From Acinetobacter apis (lineage in GTDB: Bacteria; Pseudomonadota; Gammaproteobacteria; Pseudomonadales; Moraxellaceae): a DNA stretch of 64,000 nucleotides. Of the stretch, positions 55,054 through 64,000 are shown in pieces (position 1 is the first letter of the stretch; each line of letters starts with the position of its first letter). The stretch is from the NCBI RefSeq assembly GCF_900197575.1, contig NZ_FZLN01000001.1, positions 868,001 through 932,000 of the forward strand, in the 5' to 3' direction. A model generated the notes under the pieces. It was not told the origin of the DNA and searched no databases. It saw only the letters and a list, made by a program, of their open reading frames with translations. The position numbers and the translations under genes were made by a program.

Positions 55054-58000
55054 TTAGCCGATAAATTGACGCGCATTACGGAACATACGTAACCAAGCAC
55101 CATCTTGATCCCAATCTTCAGGTGCCCAAGAATGTTGAATCGCGCGGAAATTACGTTCAGGATGCGGCATTAACACGGTTGCACGACCATCTGCAGATGT
55201 TACACCTGCAATTGCATCAGGCGATCCATTTGGATTGAGTGGGTAATGCTGAGTGGCTTGACCATGACTATCCACATAACGCAGAATAATTTGATCTTGC
55301 GATTTTAATGCTGCAAATGCATCTGCTGATGCCACTGCACGCCCTTCACCATGTGCAACTGCAATAGGTAAAATAGACCCTTCCATACCCTGTAGTAACA
55401 CAGAATTTGAACGCTCAACTTTCACGTTAACACTACGTGCTTCAAATACTTCACTGACATTACGTTGAAAACGTGGCCAATGTTCAGCGCCAGGAATCAG
55501 TGGTGCAAGTTGCGATAGCATCTGACAGCCATTACACACGCCTAAGCTGAATGTATCTTGACGTCCAAAAAAGCGTTCAAACTGATCACGTAAGCGGTCA
55601 TTAAAGAGTACAGATTTTGCCCAACCACCGCCTGCACCTAATACATCACCGTAAGAGAATCCACCACATGCCACCAAGCCTTTAAAATCTTCTAAGCTGA
55701 CACGACCAGCGAGTAAATCACTCATATGGACATCAACTGTATTAAAGCCCACTTGGTCAAATGCAGCTGCCATTTCTACATGACCATTTACGCCTTGCTC
55801 ACGTAAAATTGCCATATTTGGACGGCTTAAATTTAAAAATGGTGCTTCAATCGCTTCGTTTAAATCATATGTTGGCTGAGCAATTAATCCGTGATGTTGA
55901 TCATCTGCAATTAATGCAAATTCTTGATCCGCGGTTTCAACATTGTCACGTAAACGCTGAATCTGATGTGACACTTCAGACCATGCATGTTGTAATTCAA
56001 CACGTGATAACGCTAAACCATTTACAGTCAATTGATCTGTTTGGTTGACTTGACCAATCACAGTCAGCATATCTTTTAAATCTGATTGTTGAATTTCAGC
56101 ATCTAATACAGCCCAATCTTCAGCTTTAAATTGAAGTACAGCACCAATTTCTTCAGCAAACAAACGATCAATTGATTGCTCATGCAAGTTCACACCCAAT
56201 CGTGATGCAAACATCATTTCTGCAACGGTTGCAAGCACACCGCCATCACCAATATCATGGTATGACTGAATGACACCGCGTTGATTCCATGCCTGAATCG
56301 TGGCAAAAAAGCGCTTTAAATCATCAAATGATTCGACATCAGGTGTTTCATTACCAATTGATTTATAAACTTGCGCTAGAATTGAACCACCTAAACGCTG
56401 TTGCCCTTTAGACAAATCAAAACGCACAAGCACGCTGTCAGTTAAATTCTTTAATTCAGGAGTCAAGGTACGGCGTACATCTTGTACAGGTGAAAATGCT
56501 GTAATGACAAGTGACATTGGTGATGTGACTGATTTGTCTTCACCTGAATCTTGCCATGTTGTACGCATAGACAATGAATCTTTACCGACAGGGATCGCAA
56601 TGCCTAGCGCAGGGCAAATCTCCATACCGATCGTTTTTACTGCATCAAATAAAGCTTGATCTTCACCCGGTTGACCTGCCGCAGCCATCCAGTTTGCTGA
56701 TAACTTAATATCGCTCAATTGTTCAATGTCAGCTGAAGCAATATTGGTAATGGCTTCGGCAACAGACAAACGTGCTGATGCAGCAGGATTTAAAATGGCA
56801 ACTGGTGGACGCTCGCCCATTGCCATCGCTTCACCAGTATAACCTTGTAAACTTGTTGTAGTTACAGCAGCATCTGCAACAGGCACTTGCCAACGACCAA
56901 CCATTTGATCACGTGCAACCATACCTGTAATTGAACGGTCACCAATGGTAATCAAAAATGATTTTGATGCCACTGTTGGGTTTTTCAGTACACGAAAAAT
57001 AGATTCTTTTAAGTCTAAGCTGCTTGTATCAAAGTCATCGCCTTGGCGAGTCGTGGTGTCATACGAACGCTGCATACGCGGTGTACCGCCAAGTAACACC
57101 TGCATTGGCATATCAACAGCATCATTATTGAACAATGGGTCTTGAACCGTTAAATGACGTGCTTCAGTTGCTTCACCAAGTACAGCAAATGGACAACGCT
57201 CACGCTCACAAATTGCTTCAAACTGTGCCAATGATTCTGGACGAATCGCAAGTACATAACGCTCTTGCGCTTCATTTGACCAAATTTCCATTGGAGACAT
57301 GCCTGACTCTAATGATGGAATTTTGCGTAAGTTTAATACAGCACCTAGCTCGTGATCATTCACAAGTTCAGGCATTGCATTTGAAATACCACCTGCCCCG
57401 ACATCATGAATCGATACAATTGGGTTTTCATTTTCTAAACGCCAGCAAGTATCAATCACTTCTTGGCAACGGCGTTCCATTTCAGGGTTTTCACGTTGTA
57501 CAGATGCAAAGTCTAGGCTTTCTCCTAAACTACCGCTGTCAACTGAAGATGCAGCACCACCGCCAAGACCAATCAGCATGGCAGGTCCGCCAAGTACAAT
57601 CAGTAAATCTTTAGGTTGAATTGGATCTTTTTCAACATGGTCAGGGCGAATATTGCCATAACCACCTGCAATCATGATTGGCTTATGAAAGCCTTTCACA
57701 TCACCATGAATACGCTGTTCGAAGGTTCTGAAATAACCATTTAAGTTTGGACGACCAAACTCGTTGTTAAACGCTGCACCACCTAATGGTCCATCAATCA
57801 TAATTTGTAATGGTGATGCCATGCGTGATGGCTTGCCATATTGCTCTTCCCATGGCTGTTCAAAGCCCGGAATATTTAGGTTAGATACTGTGAATCCTGT
57901 TAAGCCTGCTTTGGGTTTACCACCGCGCCCTGTTGCACCTTCATCACGAATTTCACCGCCAGAACCTGTGGCAGCTCCTGCAAATGGAGAAATAGCCGTT

Positions 58001-58890
58001 GGATGGTTATGGGTTTCTACCTTCATTAAAATATGTGCAGCTTGGCTTTTATATTTATAAATATAATGTCCAGTGTCTGCGTCTTGCTTTGGATAAAAAC
58101 GCATACTGTCATAACCAACAATGACCGATGCATTGTCTTTATATGCAGACAATACATCTGTTGGTGATTCTTTATATGTATTTTTAATCATTTGGAACAG
58201 TGATTTTGGTTTTTTTTCACCATCCACTGTCCATTCAGCATTAAAAATTTTATGACGACAATGCTCTGAGTTTGCTTGAGCAAACATCATGAGTTCAATG
58301 TCGTTTGGATTACGGTTTAAAGTGGTGAATGCATCAACCAAATAATCAACTTCTTCATCAGACAATGCAAAACCAAATGCTTGGTTTGCTTCAACTAAAG
58401 CAGATTTGCCTTGCCCTAAAATATCAATCGTGTTTAATGGTTTTGGTGCAGTTTCTTGGAATAAAGCACTTGCATCATCGATTTGATTAAACAGTGTTTC
58501 TGTCATGCGGTCATGCAGCAAATGTTTAACTTCATCAGATAAGGTAGATACCCCTTGAATGGTATACAAAATGCCGCGTTCAATGCGATGAATTGGAGTA
58601 TTACAGTTTTTAAAAATATCTGATGCTTTCGATGACCACGGTGAAATGGTTCCGACACGAGGTGTGACTAAAATTTGTACTTCATCACTTGCAGTATGCT
58701 TGAGTGTATAAGATGCGCCATCATTGAGTAATTGTTCTGCTGCTTGCAGTGCATCATCACTAAGCGCTTGATCAAACAAATAAACCCATTGACTTTCTAT
58801 TGATTGAATAGAACTAAGAGACGATAAACGTGATAATAGTTGCGTTTTCTTAAAAGTAGAATGTGCTACCGCACCGGCCACGATAAACAT
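55054..58890 (-). CDS. purL: Phosphoribosylformylglycinamidine synthase, large single-chain form
   Basis: Fourth step of purine synthesis: FGAR, glutamine and ATP to FGAM. At 1278 aa it is the large gammaproteobacterial PurL with all three parts. These are the N-terminal PurS-like domain, the two AIRS-type synthetase halves ([46 protein letters not shown]), and the C-terminal class I glutaminase ([20 protein letters not shown] with Cys; [11 protein letters not shown] with His-Glu). The start is ATG 58890 ([15 protein letters not shown]), with GGAG upstream; the frame runs on to 58959 but those residues are leader. Monocistronic. Confidence 0.97.
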   Translation of the reverse strand: MFIVAGAVAHSTFKKTQLLSRLSSLSSIQSIESQWVYLFDQALSDDALQAAEQLLNDGASYTLKHTASDEVQILVTPRVGTISPWSSKASDIFKNCNTPIHRIERGILYTIQGVSTLSDEVKHLLHDRMTETLFNQIDDASALFQETAPKPLNTIDILGQGKSALVEANQAFGFALSDEEVDYLVDAFTTLNRNPNDIELMMFAQANSEHCRHKIFNAEWTVDGEKKPKSLFQMIKNTYKESPTDVLSAYKDNASVIVGYDSMRFYPKQDADTGHYIYKYKSQAAHILMKVETHNHPTAISPFAGAATGSGGEIRDEGATGRGGKPKAGLTGFTVSNLNIPGFEQPWEEQYGKPSRMASPLQIMIDGPLGGAAFNNEFGRPNLNGYFRTFEQRIHGDVKGFHKPIMIAGGYGNIRPDHVEKDPIQPKDLLIVLGGPAMLIGLGGGAASSVDSGSLGESLDFASVQRENPEMERRCQEVIDTCWRLENENPIVSIHDVGAGGISNAMPELVNDHELGAVLNLRKIPSLESGMSPMEIWSNEAQERYVLAIRPESLAQFEAICERERCPFAVLGEATEARHLTVQDPLFNNDAVDMPMQVLLGGTPRMQRSYDTTTRQGDDFDTSSLDLKESIFRVLKNPTVASKSFLITIGDRSITGMVARDQMVGRWQVPVADAAVTTTSLQGYTGEAMAMGERPPVAILNPAASARLSVAEAITNIASADIEQLSDIKLSANWMAAAGQPGEDQALFDAVKTIGMEICPALGIAIPVGKDSLSMRTTWQDSGEDKSVTSPMSLVITAFSPVQDVRRTLTPELKNLTDSVLVRFDLSKGQQRLGGSILAQVYKSIGNETPDVESFDDLKRFFATIQAWNQRGVIQSYHDIGDGGVLATVAEMMFASRLGVNLHEQSIDRLFAEEIGAVLQFKAEDWAVLDAEIQQSDLKDMLTVIGQVNQTDQLTVNGLALSRVELQHAWSEVSHQIQRLRDNVETADQEFALIADDQHHGLIAQPTYDLNEAIEAPFLNLSRPNMAILREQGVNGHVEMAAAFDQVGFNTVDVHMSDLLAGRVSLEDFKGLVACGGFSYGDVLGAGGGWAKSVLFNDRLRDQFERFFGRQDTFSLGVCNGCQMLSQLAPLIPGAEHWPRFQRNVSEVFEARSVNVKVERSNSVLLQGMEGSILPIAVAHGEGRAVASADAFAALKSQDQIILRYVDSHGQATQHYPLNPNGSPDAIAGVTSADGRATVLMPHPERNFRAIQHSWAPEDWDQDGAWLRMFRNARQFIG

Positions 58891-59061
58891 GTTGATTTTG
58901 GCTCCACGGGTAAGTCTTAACACCTTACCGCAATGTGACTTAGAGGGAGCCCATATCATACTGCTTATTCTTTCAATGAGCTAGTTCAAAGAAATAGAAT
59001 CAGCCATTTAAATGCAAATTTATTCTAAAATCTGCATGAATCTTTTAAAAATAGATTGAAT

Positions 59062-59766
59062 CTAGACCGCTGAAACTTCAAATAAAGAACCAATCCAAAA
59101 TGTAAACGACATGGCTAAAATCCCCCACACCACCACGCGTAAAACACCTTTTAAAATGGGACTTCCACCCGCATAACTTGCCACAGCACCAAGCAATCCC
59201 AAAGACAAGACCCCAACCACCATAATACCAATTTGCAAATGATCTCTTGGCAACAACAAAATGGCAAGCAATGGGCATAATCCCCCTAAACCAAATGCAA
59301 TTGCAGAAGATGCCGCAGCCAAAAATGGTTGTGCAGCCATTTCTTCACTGATACCAATTTCATCACGTGCATGAGCTGCCAAAGCATTATGCGCTGTTAA
59401 TTGCTGTGCGACTTCTAAAGCAAGCTCTTTATCTAAGCCACGATGAATATAAATTTTAGTTAACTCTAATAGCTCTAAATCAGGCGATAAATCTAAACTT
59501 GCAGCTTCCATTCTTAAATCAGCATCTTCGATATCTTGCTGTGACTTTACAGAAATAAATTCACCTGCCGCCATGGATACAGCACCTGAAATAACGCCTG
59601 CAATACATGTAATCAGTAATGTATGAACTGTTGCACCACTTGCTGACATTGCAACCACTAAACTTGTGACTGAAATAATGCCGTCATTTGCACCCAAAAC
59701 AGACGCGCGTAGCCAACCTGAGCGTTCAATATAATGATTTTCTTCATGATGTGAATGAAGTGACAT
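59062..59766 (-). CDS. VIT1/CCC1-family iron/manganese transporter
   Basis: A 234-aa membrane protein. The N-terminus HHEENHYIERSGWLRASVLGAND is the VIT-family opening, where the first helix GANDGIISVTSLVVAMSASG follows a His/Glu-rich lead. SGAVSMAAGEFISVKSQQDIEDAD is the second hallmark. A cytoplasmic Glu-rich metal-binding loop (about 80-150) then leads to three more helices (for example FLAAASSAIAFGLGGLCPLLAILLLP). Family members move Fe2+ or Mn2+ out of the cytosol. The start is ATG 59766; the longer frame from 59820 is unlikely. Monocistronic, with no ferritin or Fur gene beside it. Confidence 0.88.
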   Translation of the reverse strand: MSLHSHHEENHYIERSGWLRASVLGANDGIISVTSLVVAMSASGATVHTLLITCIAGVISGAVSMAAGEFISVKSQQDIEDADLRMEAASLDLSPDLELLELTKIYIHRGLDKELALEVAQQLTAHNALAAHARDEIGISEEMAAQPFLAAASSAIAFGLGGLCPLLAILLLPRDHLQIGIMVVGVLSLGLLGAVASYAGGSPILKGVLRVVVWGILAMSFTFWIGSLFEVSAV

Positions 59767-59996
59767 AATAACTCTTCTTTGTGATGTAATAATTAGTGTG
59801 TAAAAATCCACCTTAATCATCAGTCAATGAGTGATTGCATCACTCAATCTGATCTATAATGAACTGATACTACAGACACGTCATCGAAATCTATCTTTTT
59901 TGTGTAAAACGACAAGCTTTGACGCCAAACACTAGAGAAGCAAATGTTTTTTTGGCATGATAACAATGAACCAAAACAAGAGAATATATTTAATCA

Positions 59997-61337
59997 ATGG
60001 AAGAAATGCGTTGGGCAGAACTCCTTTCGGCAACTCGTTTAGGAAGTAAAAAAAGTATCAACGAATTGGGGCGCAGCCCTTTTCATAAAGATTATGACCG
60101 AATTATCTTTTCACAAAGCTTTCGCCAATTAAATAGAAAAACCCAAGTTCACCCATTAACTCAAAATGATGGTGTACACACTCGACTGACGCACTCGCTT
60201 GAAGTCTCTTGCATTGGTCGTTCTTTGGGTATGCTTGCTGCTGAAAAAATCAAAAGTCAATTGCCGGTATGGGTCAGTCCCGCTGACATAGGCGCCATTA
60301 TCCAAGCTGCATGTTTAGCACATGATATTGGCAATCCACCATTTGGTCATGCAGGTGAATATGCTATTCGCGAATGGTTTGATGATGCATCACATAAAGA
60401 ATTACTCCATACGTTGAGCCTTGAAGAACAAGCTGATGTCAGACAATTTGAAGGCAATGCACAAGGCTTACGTTTATTAACACGGGTCGATGACCATCCT
60501 GATGATGGCGGCATGCGTTTAACCTTTGCCACTTTAGGAACTTATATTAAATATCCTTGGCTATCGCATTCGATTGACCCAAACAGTCAACAACCTGCAC
60601 ATGCACGCAAAAAATTTGGTTGCTATCAAACCGAAAAAGAAATACTAAAAAAAATTGCAGATACGCTCGGTTTAATTGAAAAAGCACCGTATCACTACTG
60701 CCGTCATCCACTCACCTATCTGTTAGAAGCTGCCGACGACATTTGCTATGCACTGATAGATCTTGAAGATGGCATCAGTTTAGACATGCTCACTTATGAA
60801 GAAGTCGAGCCAATATTTATTGATTTAATTGCAGATTATGGCATTCCTGCCGAATTTTCACGCCCATGGGCAACATGGCAACAAAAGATTGCGTCTTTAC
60901 GCGGTCGTGCTATGAAACGTTTGGTTGAAGAAGTTGCTTCTACATTTGCACGGCATCAATATGAAATTTTAACAGGTCGTTTAGATGGTCCTTTATTGCA
61001 ATATTGCCCGCCTGACATATCACATGGTATTGAGCGCGCTAAAAACTTAGCTCGTGATAAGATTTTTGGGCATCGACAAAAAATGGATTTAGAAATTGTA
61101 GCCCACATGAGCTTACAACACATTTTAAATGCATTTATTCCATTGACTGTGCCTGCAAAGCATTTAAGCTTTAAAGACCAAAAACTCATGACCATTTTGC
61201 AACAATATGGCGTCCATTTTACAGAAAGTCATTACCAAAACATCATGCAGGTATTAGACATTGTCGGCAAACTCTCAGATCATCAAGCATATGATTTAGC
61301 GCAAATCTTACAAGGTCGTCGACTGACATTAATTTAA
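59997..61337 (+). CDS. dgt: dGTP triphosphohydrolase-like HD-domain protein
   Basis: HD-superfamily metal hydrolase, 446 aa, expected to cleave dNTPs (dGTP in E. coli) to nucleosides and triphosphate. The metal-binding residues lie in HTRLTHSLEVSCIGRSLG, ACLAHDIGNPPFGHAGEYAI (the HD pair) and LLEAADDICYALIDLEDG. YDRIIFSQSFRQLNRKTQVHPL is the conserved N-terminal allosteric segment. ATG 59997 is followed by another at 60006 (MRWAELL); the ribosome site is weak for both. It is followed 13 bases later by ruvA and may be cotranscribed with ruvAB. Confidence 0.9.
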   Translation: MEEMRWAELLSATRLGSKKSINELGRSPFHKDYDRIIFSQSFRQLNRKTQVHPLTQNDGVHTRLTHSLEVSCIGRSLGMLAAEKIKSQLPVWVSPADIGAIIQAACLAHDIGNPPFGHAGEYAIREWFDDASHKELLHTLSLEEQADVRQFEGNAQGLRLLTRVDDHPDDGGMRLTFATLGTYIKYPWLSHSIDPNSQQPAHARKKFGCYQTEKEILKKIADTLGLIEKAPYHYCRHPLTYLLEAADDICYALIDLEDGISLDMLTYEEVEPIFIDLIADYGIPAEFSRPWATWQQKIASLRGRAMKRLVEEVASTFARHQYEILTGRLDGPLLQYCPPDISHGIERAKNLARDKIFGHRQKMDLEIVAHMSLQHILNAFIPLTVPAKHLSFKDQKLMTILQQYGVHFTESHYQNIMQVLDIVGKLSDHQAYDLAQILQGRRLTLI

Positions 61338-61350
61338 CCAAGGAACTTAC

Positions 61351-61953
61351 ATGATTGGCTGTTTAATCGGTGAAGTGATTGCACTTGAAGCCCCAACTGT
61401 TTTACTCAATGTGCATGGCGTAGGCTATGAAATTGACACGCCTTTATCTACATTTTGCCAGTTACAAAAAGGTCAACAAGTGACTTTATGGACACATTTG
61501 GCTGTTCGGGAAGATGCACAATTACTATATGGTTTTATTGATGTACGAGATAAAACCTTATTTCGTATTTTATTAAAAGTCACAGGCGTTGGCCCTAAAA
61601 TGGCACTTGGCATACTCTCCACGCTCAGCGCAGACTTGTTAATTCAAACAGTTGAACATGATGATATCAATACGCTCATCAAAGTGCCGGGAGTGGGTCG
61701 AAAAACTGCAGAACGCTTAATGATTGACTTAAGAGATCGAATTAAAGCATTAGCACAATCTACCGACTCACAACGTCTTGAAACCACTCCGCTTGCATTT
61801 TCTGCACCGTCAGCTGTGGCTGAAGCAGAAGCTGCTTTGCTCTCTTTAGGCTATAAGCCATTAGAGGCTAAAAAAGTCGTGGCAATGGTTAAAGATCAAC
61901 ATACTGAAGTGGCCGATATTATTCGTGCTGCTCTTAAATCAATGATGAAATAG
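61351..61953 (+). CDS. ruvA: Holliday junction branch-migration protein RuvA
   Basis: A 200-aa subunit that binds four-way junctions and loads RuvB rings. Domain I is the OB fold ([53 protein letters not shown]). Domain II has the two helix-hairpin-helix motifs ([16 protein letters not shown] and [21 protein letters not shown]). Domain III is the C-terminal RuvB contact ([21 protein letters not shown]). It lies seven bases before ruvB; ruvC is not in the window. Confidence 0.97.
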   Translation: MIGCLIGEVIALEAPTVLLNVHGVGYEIDTPLSTFCQLQKGQQVTLWTHLAVREDAQLLYGFIDVRDKTLFRILLKVTGVGPKMALGILSTLSADLLIQTVEHDDINTLIKVPGVGRKTAERLMIDLRDRIKALAQSTDSQRLETTPLAFSAPSAVAEAEAALLSLGYKPLEAKKVVAMVKDQHTEVADIIRAALKSMMK

Positions 61954-61960
61954 TTGCCTT

Positions 61961-62968
61961 ATGCAAGATAGAATGATCAGTGGTTTTGAAAAACCCGAAG
62001 ACCAAATTGACCGTGCCATACGCCCTGCCACCTTAAGTGACTATATCGGTCAGCCTGTGGTGCGTGAGCAAATGGAAATTTTTATTGGTGCCGCGCGAGG
62101 TCGTGGTGAAGCACTCGACCATACCCTGATTTTTGGCCCGCCAGGATTGGGGAAAACCACCTTAGCCAACATTATTGCACGTGAAATGGGCGGAAACTTA
62201 AAATCTACATCAGGTCCAGTTTTGGAGCGTGCTGGTGATTTGGCTGCACTGCTGACCAACTTAGAAGAAGGCGATGTGCTGTTTATCGATGAAATTCATC
62301 GTTTATCACCTGTAATCGAAGAAATCTTATATCCTGCAATGGAAGATTATCAGCTTGATATTATGATTGGTGAAGGTCCTGCTGCACGTTCTATTAAACT
62401 TGATTTACCTCAGTTTACCTTGGTTGCAGCCACCACACGCGCAGGTTTACTCACCTCACCATTACGCGACCGTTTTGGCATTGTGCAACGACTTGAATTC
62501 TACTCTGTAGAAGACTTAACTTTTATTGTCGAACGTTCTGCTCGTTTAATGGATGTTGTGACCAGTGCTCGTGGTGCAGAAGAAATTGCTCGGCGTTCAC
62601 GTGGTACACCGCGGATTGCCAATCGCCTGCTTCGTCGTGTTCGTGACTATGCTCAAGTCAAAGGCACAGGTGAAATTACATCTGAAATTGCTGAGCGTGC
62701 CTTAGATATGCTCAATGTTGACCGCTCAGGTTTAGATACACTCGACCGTCGTTACTTAAGCATGTTGATTGAACGTTTTGATGGTGGCCCTGCAGGAGTA
62801 GACGCTTTGGCTGCAGCAATGGCAGAAGATACAGGTACACTTGAAGATGTTATTGAGCCTTATCTTATTCAGCAAGGTTATGTCATGCGTACAGCACGTG
62901 GACGGATCGCCACCAATTTGGCTTATATTCAGTTTGGTTTAACACCACCTGAAACCGTCATACAATAA
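61961..62968 (+). CDS. ruvB: Holliday junction branch-migration helicase RuvB
   Basis: AAA+ ATPase motor of 335 aa that drives branch migration with RuvA. Walker A is [16 protein letters not shown], Walker B is [17 protein letters not shown], sensor 1 is [12 protein letters not shown], and the arginine finger is in [18 protein letters not shown]. The C-terminal winged helix includes [17 protein letters not shown] then [10 protein letters not shown]. It starts seven bases after ruvA. Confidence 0.97.
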   Translation: MQDRMISGFEKPEDQIDRAIRPATLSDYIGQPVVREQMEIFIGAARGRGEALDHTLIFGPPGLGKTTLANIIAREMGGNLKSTSGPVLERAGDLAALLTNLEEGDVLFIDEIHRLSPVIEEILYPAMEDYQLDIMIGEGPAARSIKLDLPQFTLVAATTRAGLLTSPLRDRFGIVQRLEFYSVEDLTFIVERSARLMDVVTSARGAEEIARRSRGTPRIANRLLRRVRDYAQVKGTGEITSEIAERALDMLNVDRSGLDTLDRRYLSMLIERFDGGPAGVDALAAAMAEDTGTLEDVIEPYLIQQGYVMRTARGRIATNLAYIQFGLTPPETVIQ

Positions 62969-62980
62969 AATAAATCGCAT

Positions 62981-63026
62981 GAAATCAAGGCAAGTGTGAT
63001 CTATTGATACGACTTGACCTGATTTC
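62981..63026. repeat. Inverted repeat between ruvB and ybgC
   Basis: 14-base arms GAAATCAAGGCAAG (62981-62994) and CTTGACCTGATTTC (63013-63026) pair at 12 of 14 positions around an 18-base loop. No T run follows, so it is not a normal intrinsic terminator. It may act on the ruvAB mRNA 3' end or on transcription of the tol genes. Confidence 0.5.
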
Positions 63027-63073
63027 ACTGATTTACCTCATCAGTACTTTTATTTAATAAAATGTGAAATGTC

Positions 63074-63496
63074 ATGACTGCCAATACAACCCATCAAGCA
63101 TTCAACTTTAAAATTCGTGTCTATATTGAAGATACTGATGCAGGTGGCATCGTATATCATGCCAATCATCTCCGTTTTATGGAGCGCGCTCGTACCGAAT
63201 GGTTACGAGTATCTGGCATTGACCAATATTGGCATCAAACCGATTACCAGTTTGTAGTTCGTCACATTGGTATTAAATATTTACGTCCAATATTAATGGA
63301 TGATTTAATTGCTGTAACAGCACGTGTTATTTCTTGTAAAACTGCATCATTTATATTGCAACAAAATATTTATCGTGGTGAAATCTTGCTTGCAGCTGGT
63401 GAGGTTGAGTTGGCTTGCTTAAATCAGCAACTCGTACCACGGAAATTGCCAGCAGAAATCATTACCTTGATTCAAAAAGACATGGCACAAGATTAG
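63074..63496 (+). CDS. ybgC: Tol-Pal system-associated acyl-CoA thioesterase
   Basis: Hot-dog-fold thioesterase of 140 aa. The family signature with the catalytic Asp is VYIEDTDAGGIVYHANHLRF then MERARTEWLRVSGI. FVVRHIGIKYLRPILMDDLI and the SFILQQNIYRG strand complete the fold. YbgC hydrolyses short- or long-chain acyl-CoA or acyl carrier protein thioesters and is nearly always the first gene of the tol-pal operon, as here with tolQ starting 19 bases after its stop. Confidence 0.95.
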   Translation: MTANTTHQAFNFKIRVYIEDTDAGGIVYHANHLRFMERARTEWLRVSGIDQYWHQTDYQFVVRHIGIKYLRPILMDDLIAVTARVISCKTASFILQQNIYRGEILLAAGEVELACLNQQLVPRKLPAEIITLIQKDMAQD

Positions 63497-63515
63497 GCTT
63501 ACATGACGTTTAACT

Positions 63516-64000
63516 ATGACAACTCAAACATCGCTACACATCACTGATTTAATTTTACAAGCAAGCCCTGTTGTCCAAGCAGTGATGCTCATTTTATTGA
63601 TTGCATCACTTTATAGTTGGTATCTAATTGCAAAACTGTCTATGGGCTTTCGTAAAGCCGCTGCACAAGATGAACATTTTCAAAAAATGTTTTGGTCTGG
63701 GGCTGAAATTGACACCTTATTTAACAATGCACAGCTCAATTCGAAGCGTAATGGCTTAGAAGATATTTTTTATGAAGGCTATGCTGAATTTAATAAACTG
63801 AAAAAACGTCATGCGTTGATCACACAAAAAATTGACGGCACAGAACGTATTTTACGTGTTGGATTAAGCCGTGACCAAAGCCTGTTAGAACATGGTCTAG
63901 GACATCTTGCAAGTATTGGCTCAGTTGCACCATATATTGGTTTGTTCGGTACGGTTTGGGGCATCATGAATGCCTTTATTGGTCTTGCTGCAGTCGAGCA
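63516..64000 (+). CDS. tolQ: TolQ, Tol-Pal proton-channel subunit (partial, runs off the window)
   Basis: Reading from the ATG at 63516, 161 codons are seen before the end of the window. The protein begins TTQTSLHITDLILQASPVVQ with the first membrane helix AVMLILLIASLYSWYLIAKL. A long cytosolic loop follows, then LASIGSVAPYIGLFGTVWGI with the TolQ/ExbB/MotA signature. TolQ with TolR forms the proton-driven motor that energises TolA for outer-membrane constriction at division. It does not belong to ExbB given its neighbour ybgC. Confidence 0.94.
   Translation, partial: MTTQTSLHITDLILQASPVVQAVMLILLIASLYSWYLIAKLSMGFRKAAAQDEHFQKMFWSGAEIDTLFNNAQLNSKRNGLEDIFYEGYAEFNKLKKRHALITQKIDGTERILRVGLSRDQSLLEHGLGHLASIGSVAPYIGLFGTVWGIMNAFIGLAAVE

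Noticed and set aside
1..64000. CRISPR arrays, insertion sequences, prophage or integron genes
   Set aside because: No regularly spaced repeats, transposase, phage or integron integrase was seen; the only recombinase is the housekeeping XerC.

Overview
The window is chromosomal DNA from a gammaproteobacterium, almost certainly an Acinetobacter species (Moraxellaceae). This rests on the low GC content, the protein sequences, the rubredoxin/EstB/OxyR cluster known from Acinetobacter baylyi, the wild-type Acinetobacter quinolone-determining motif in GyrA (Ser81, Glu85), and the typical neighbourhoods (lptM-lysA-dapF-xerC, trpGDC, ruvAB-ybgC-tolQ). Species cannot be fixed from sequence reading alone. 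It is mostly core genome. No insertion sequence, prophage, integron or CRISPR array was seen.

Layout. 1-2.1 kb: end of a WYL-type regulator and mnmG. 2.3-5.3 kb: a sulfonate-type ABC substrate-binding protein and permease without an ATPase gene, then a LysR regulator. 5.4-13.7 kb: a CorC/HlyC-type CBS membrane protein, a CitMHS citrate transporter, lysS, a YqiA-like hydrolase lacking its nucleophile, apt, and rubA...estB-oxyR, from which the expected rubredoxin reductase gene rubB is absent. 13.7-18.4 kb: gyrA and etfBA. 18.7-22.0 kb: lptM-lysA-dapF-xerC. 22.3-28.7 kb: cycA, radA, a TIM44-like membrane protein, a DegS-like protease and a NIF3 protein. 28.9-38.5 kb: two tRNA-Asn genes, an MdtABC/MuxABC-type tripartite efflux operon with its own outer-membrane channel on the minus strand, and a third tRNA-Asn identical to the first. 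The MdtB subunit carries a threonine-rich tract. 38.5-46.3 kb: a DUF2726 protein, ubiCA, OmpW, the ohrR-ohr peroxide pair with a clear palindromic operator, a divergent HxlR/QorB pair, and glnA behind a sigma-54 promoter. 46.6-52.4 kb: trpGDC, an Smr protein, folE, a DUF817 protein and hemE. 52.6-64 kb: an L,D-transpeptidase, sohB, purL, a VIT-family transporter, dgt, ruvAB, ybgC and the start of tolQ.

Shared themes. Several small regulatory modules are legible: the OhrR operator over the ohr promoter, direct repeats around a near-palindrome between hxlR and qorB, a sigma-54 promoter at glnA, and strong sigma-70 promoters for the tRNA-Asn genes. Many convergent gene pairs share one hairpin that can terminate in both directions. 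No wholly new multi-gene system was found. The points most worth a second look are the loss of rubB, the tRNA-Asn-bracketed efflux operon, and the threonine tract in MdtB.
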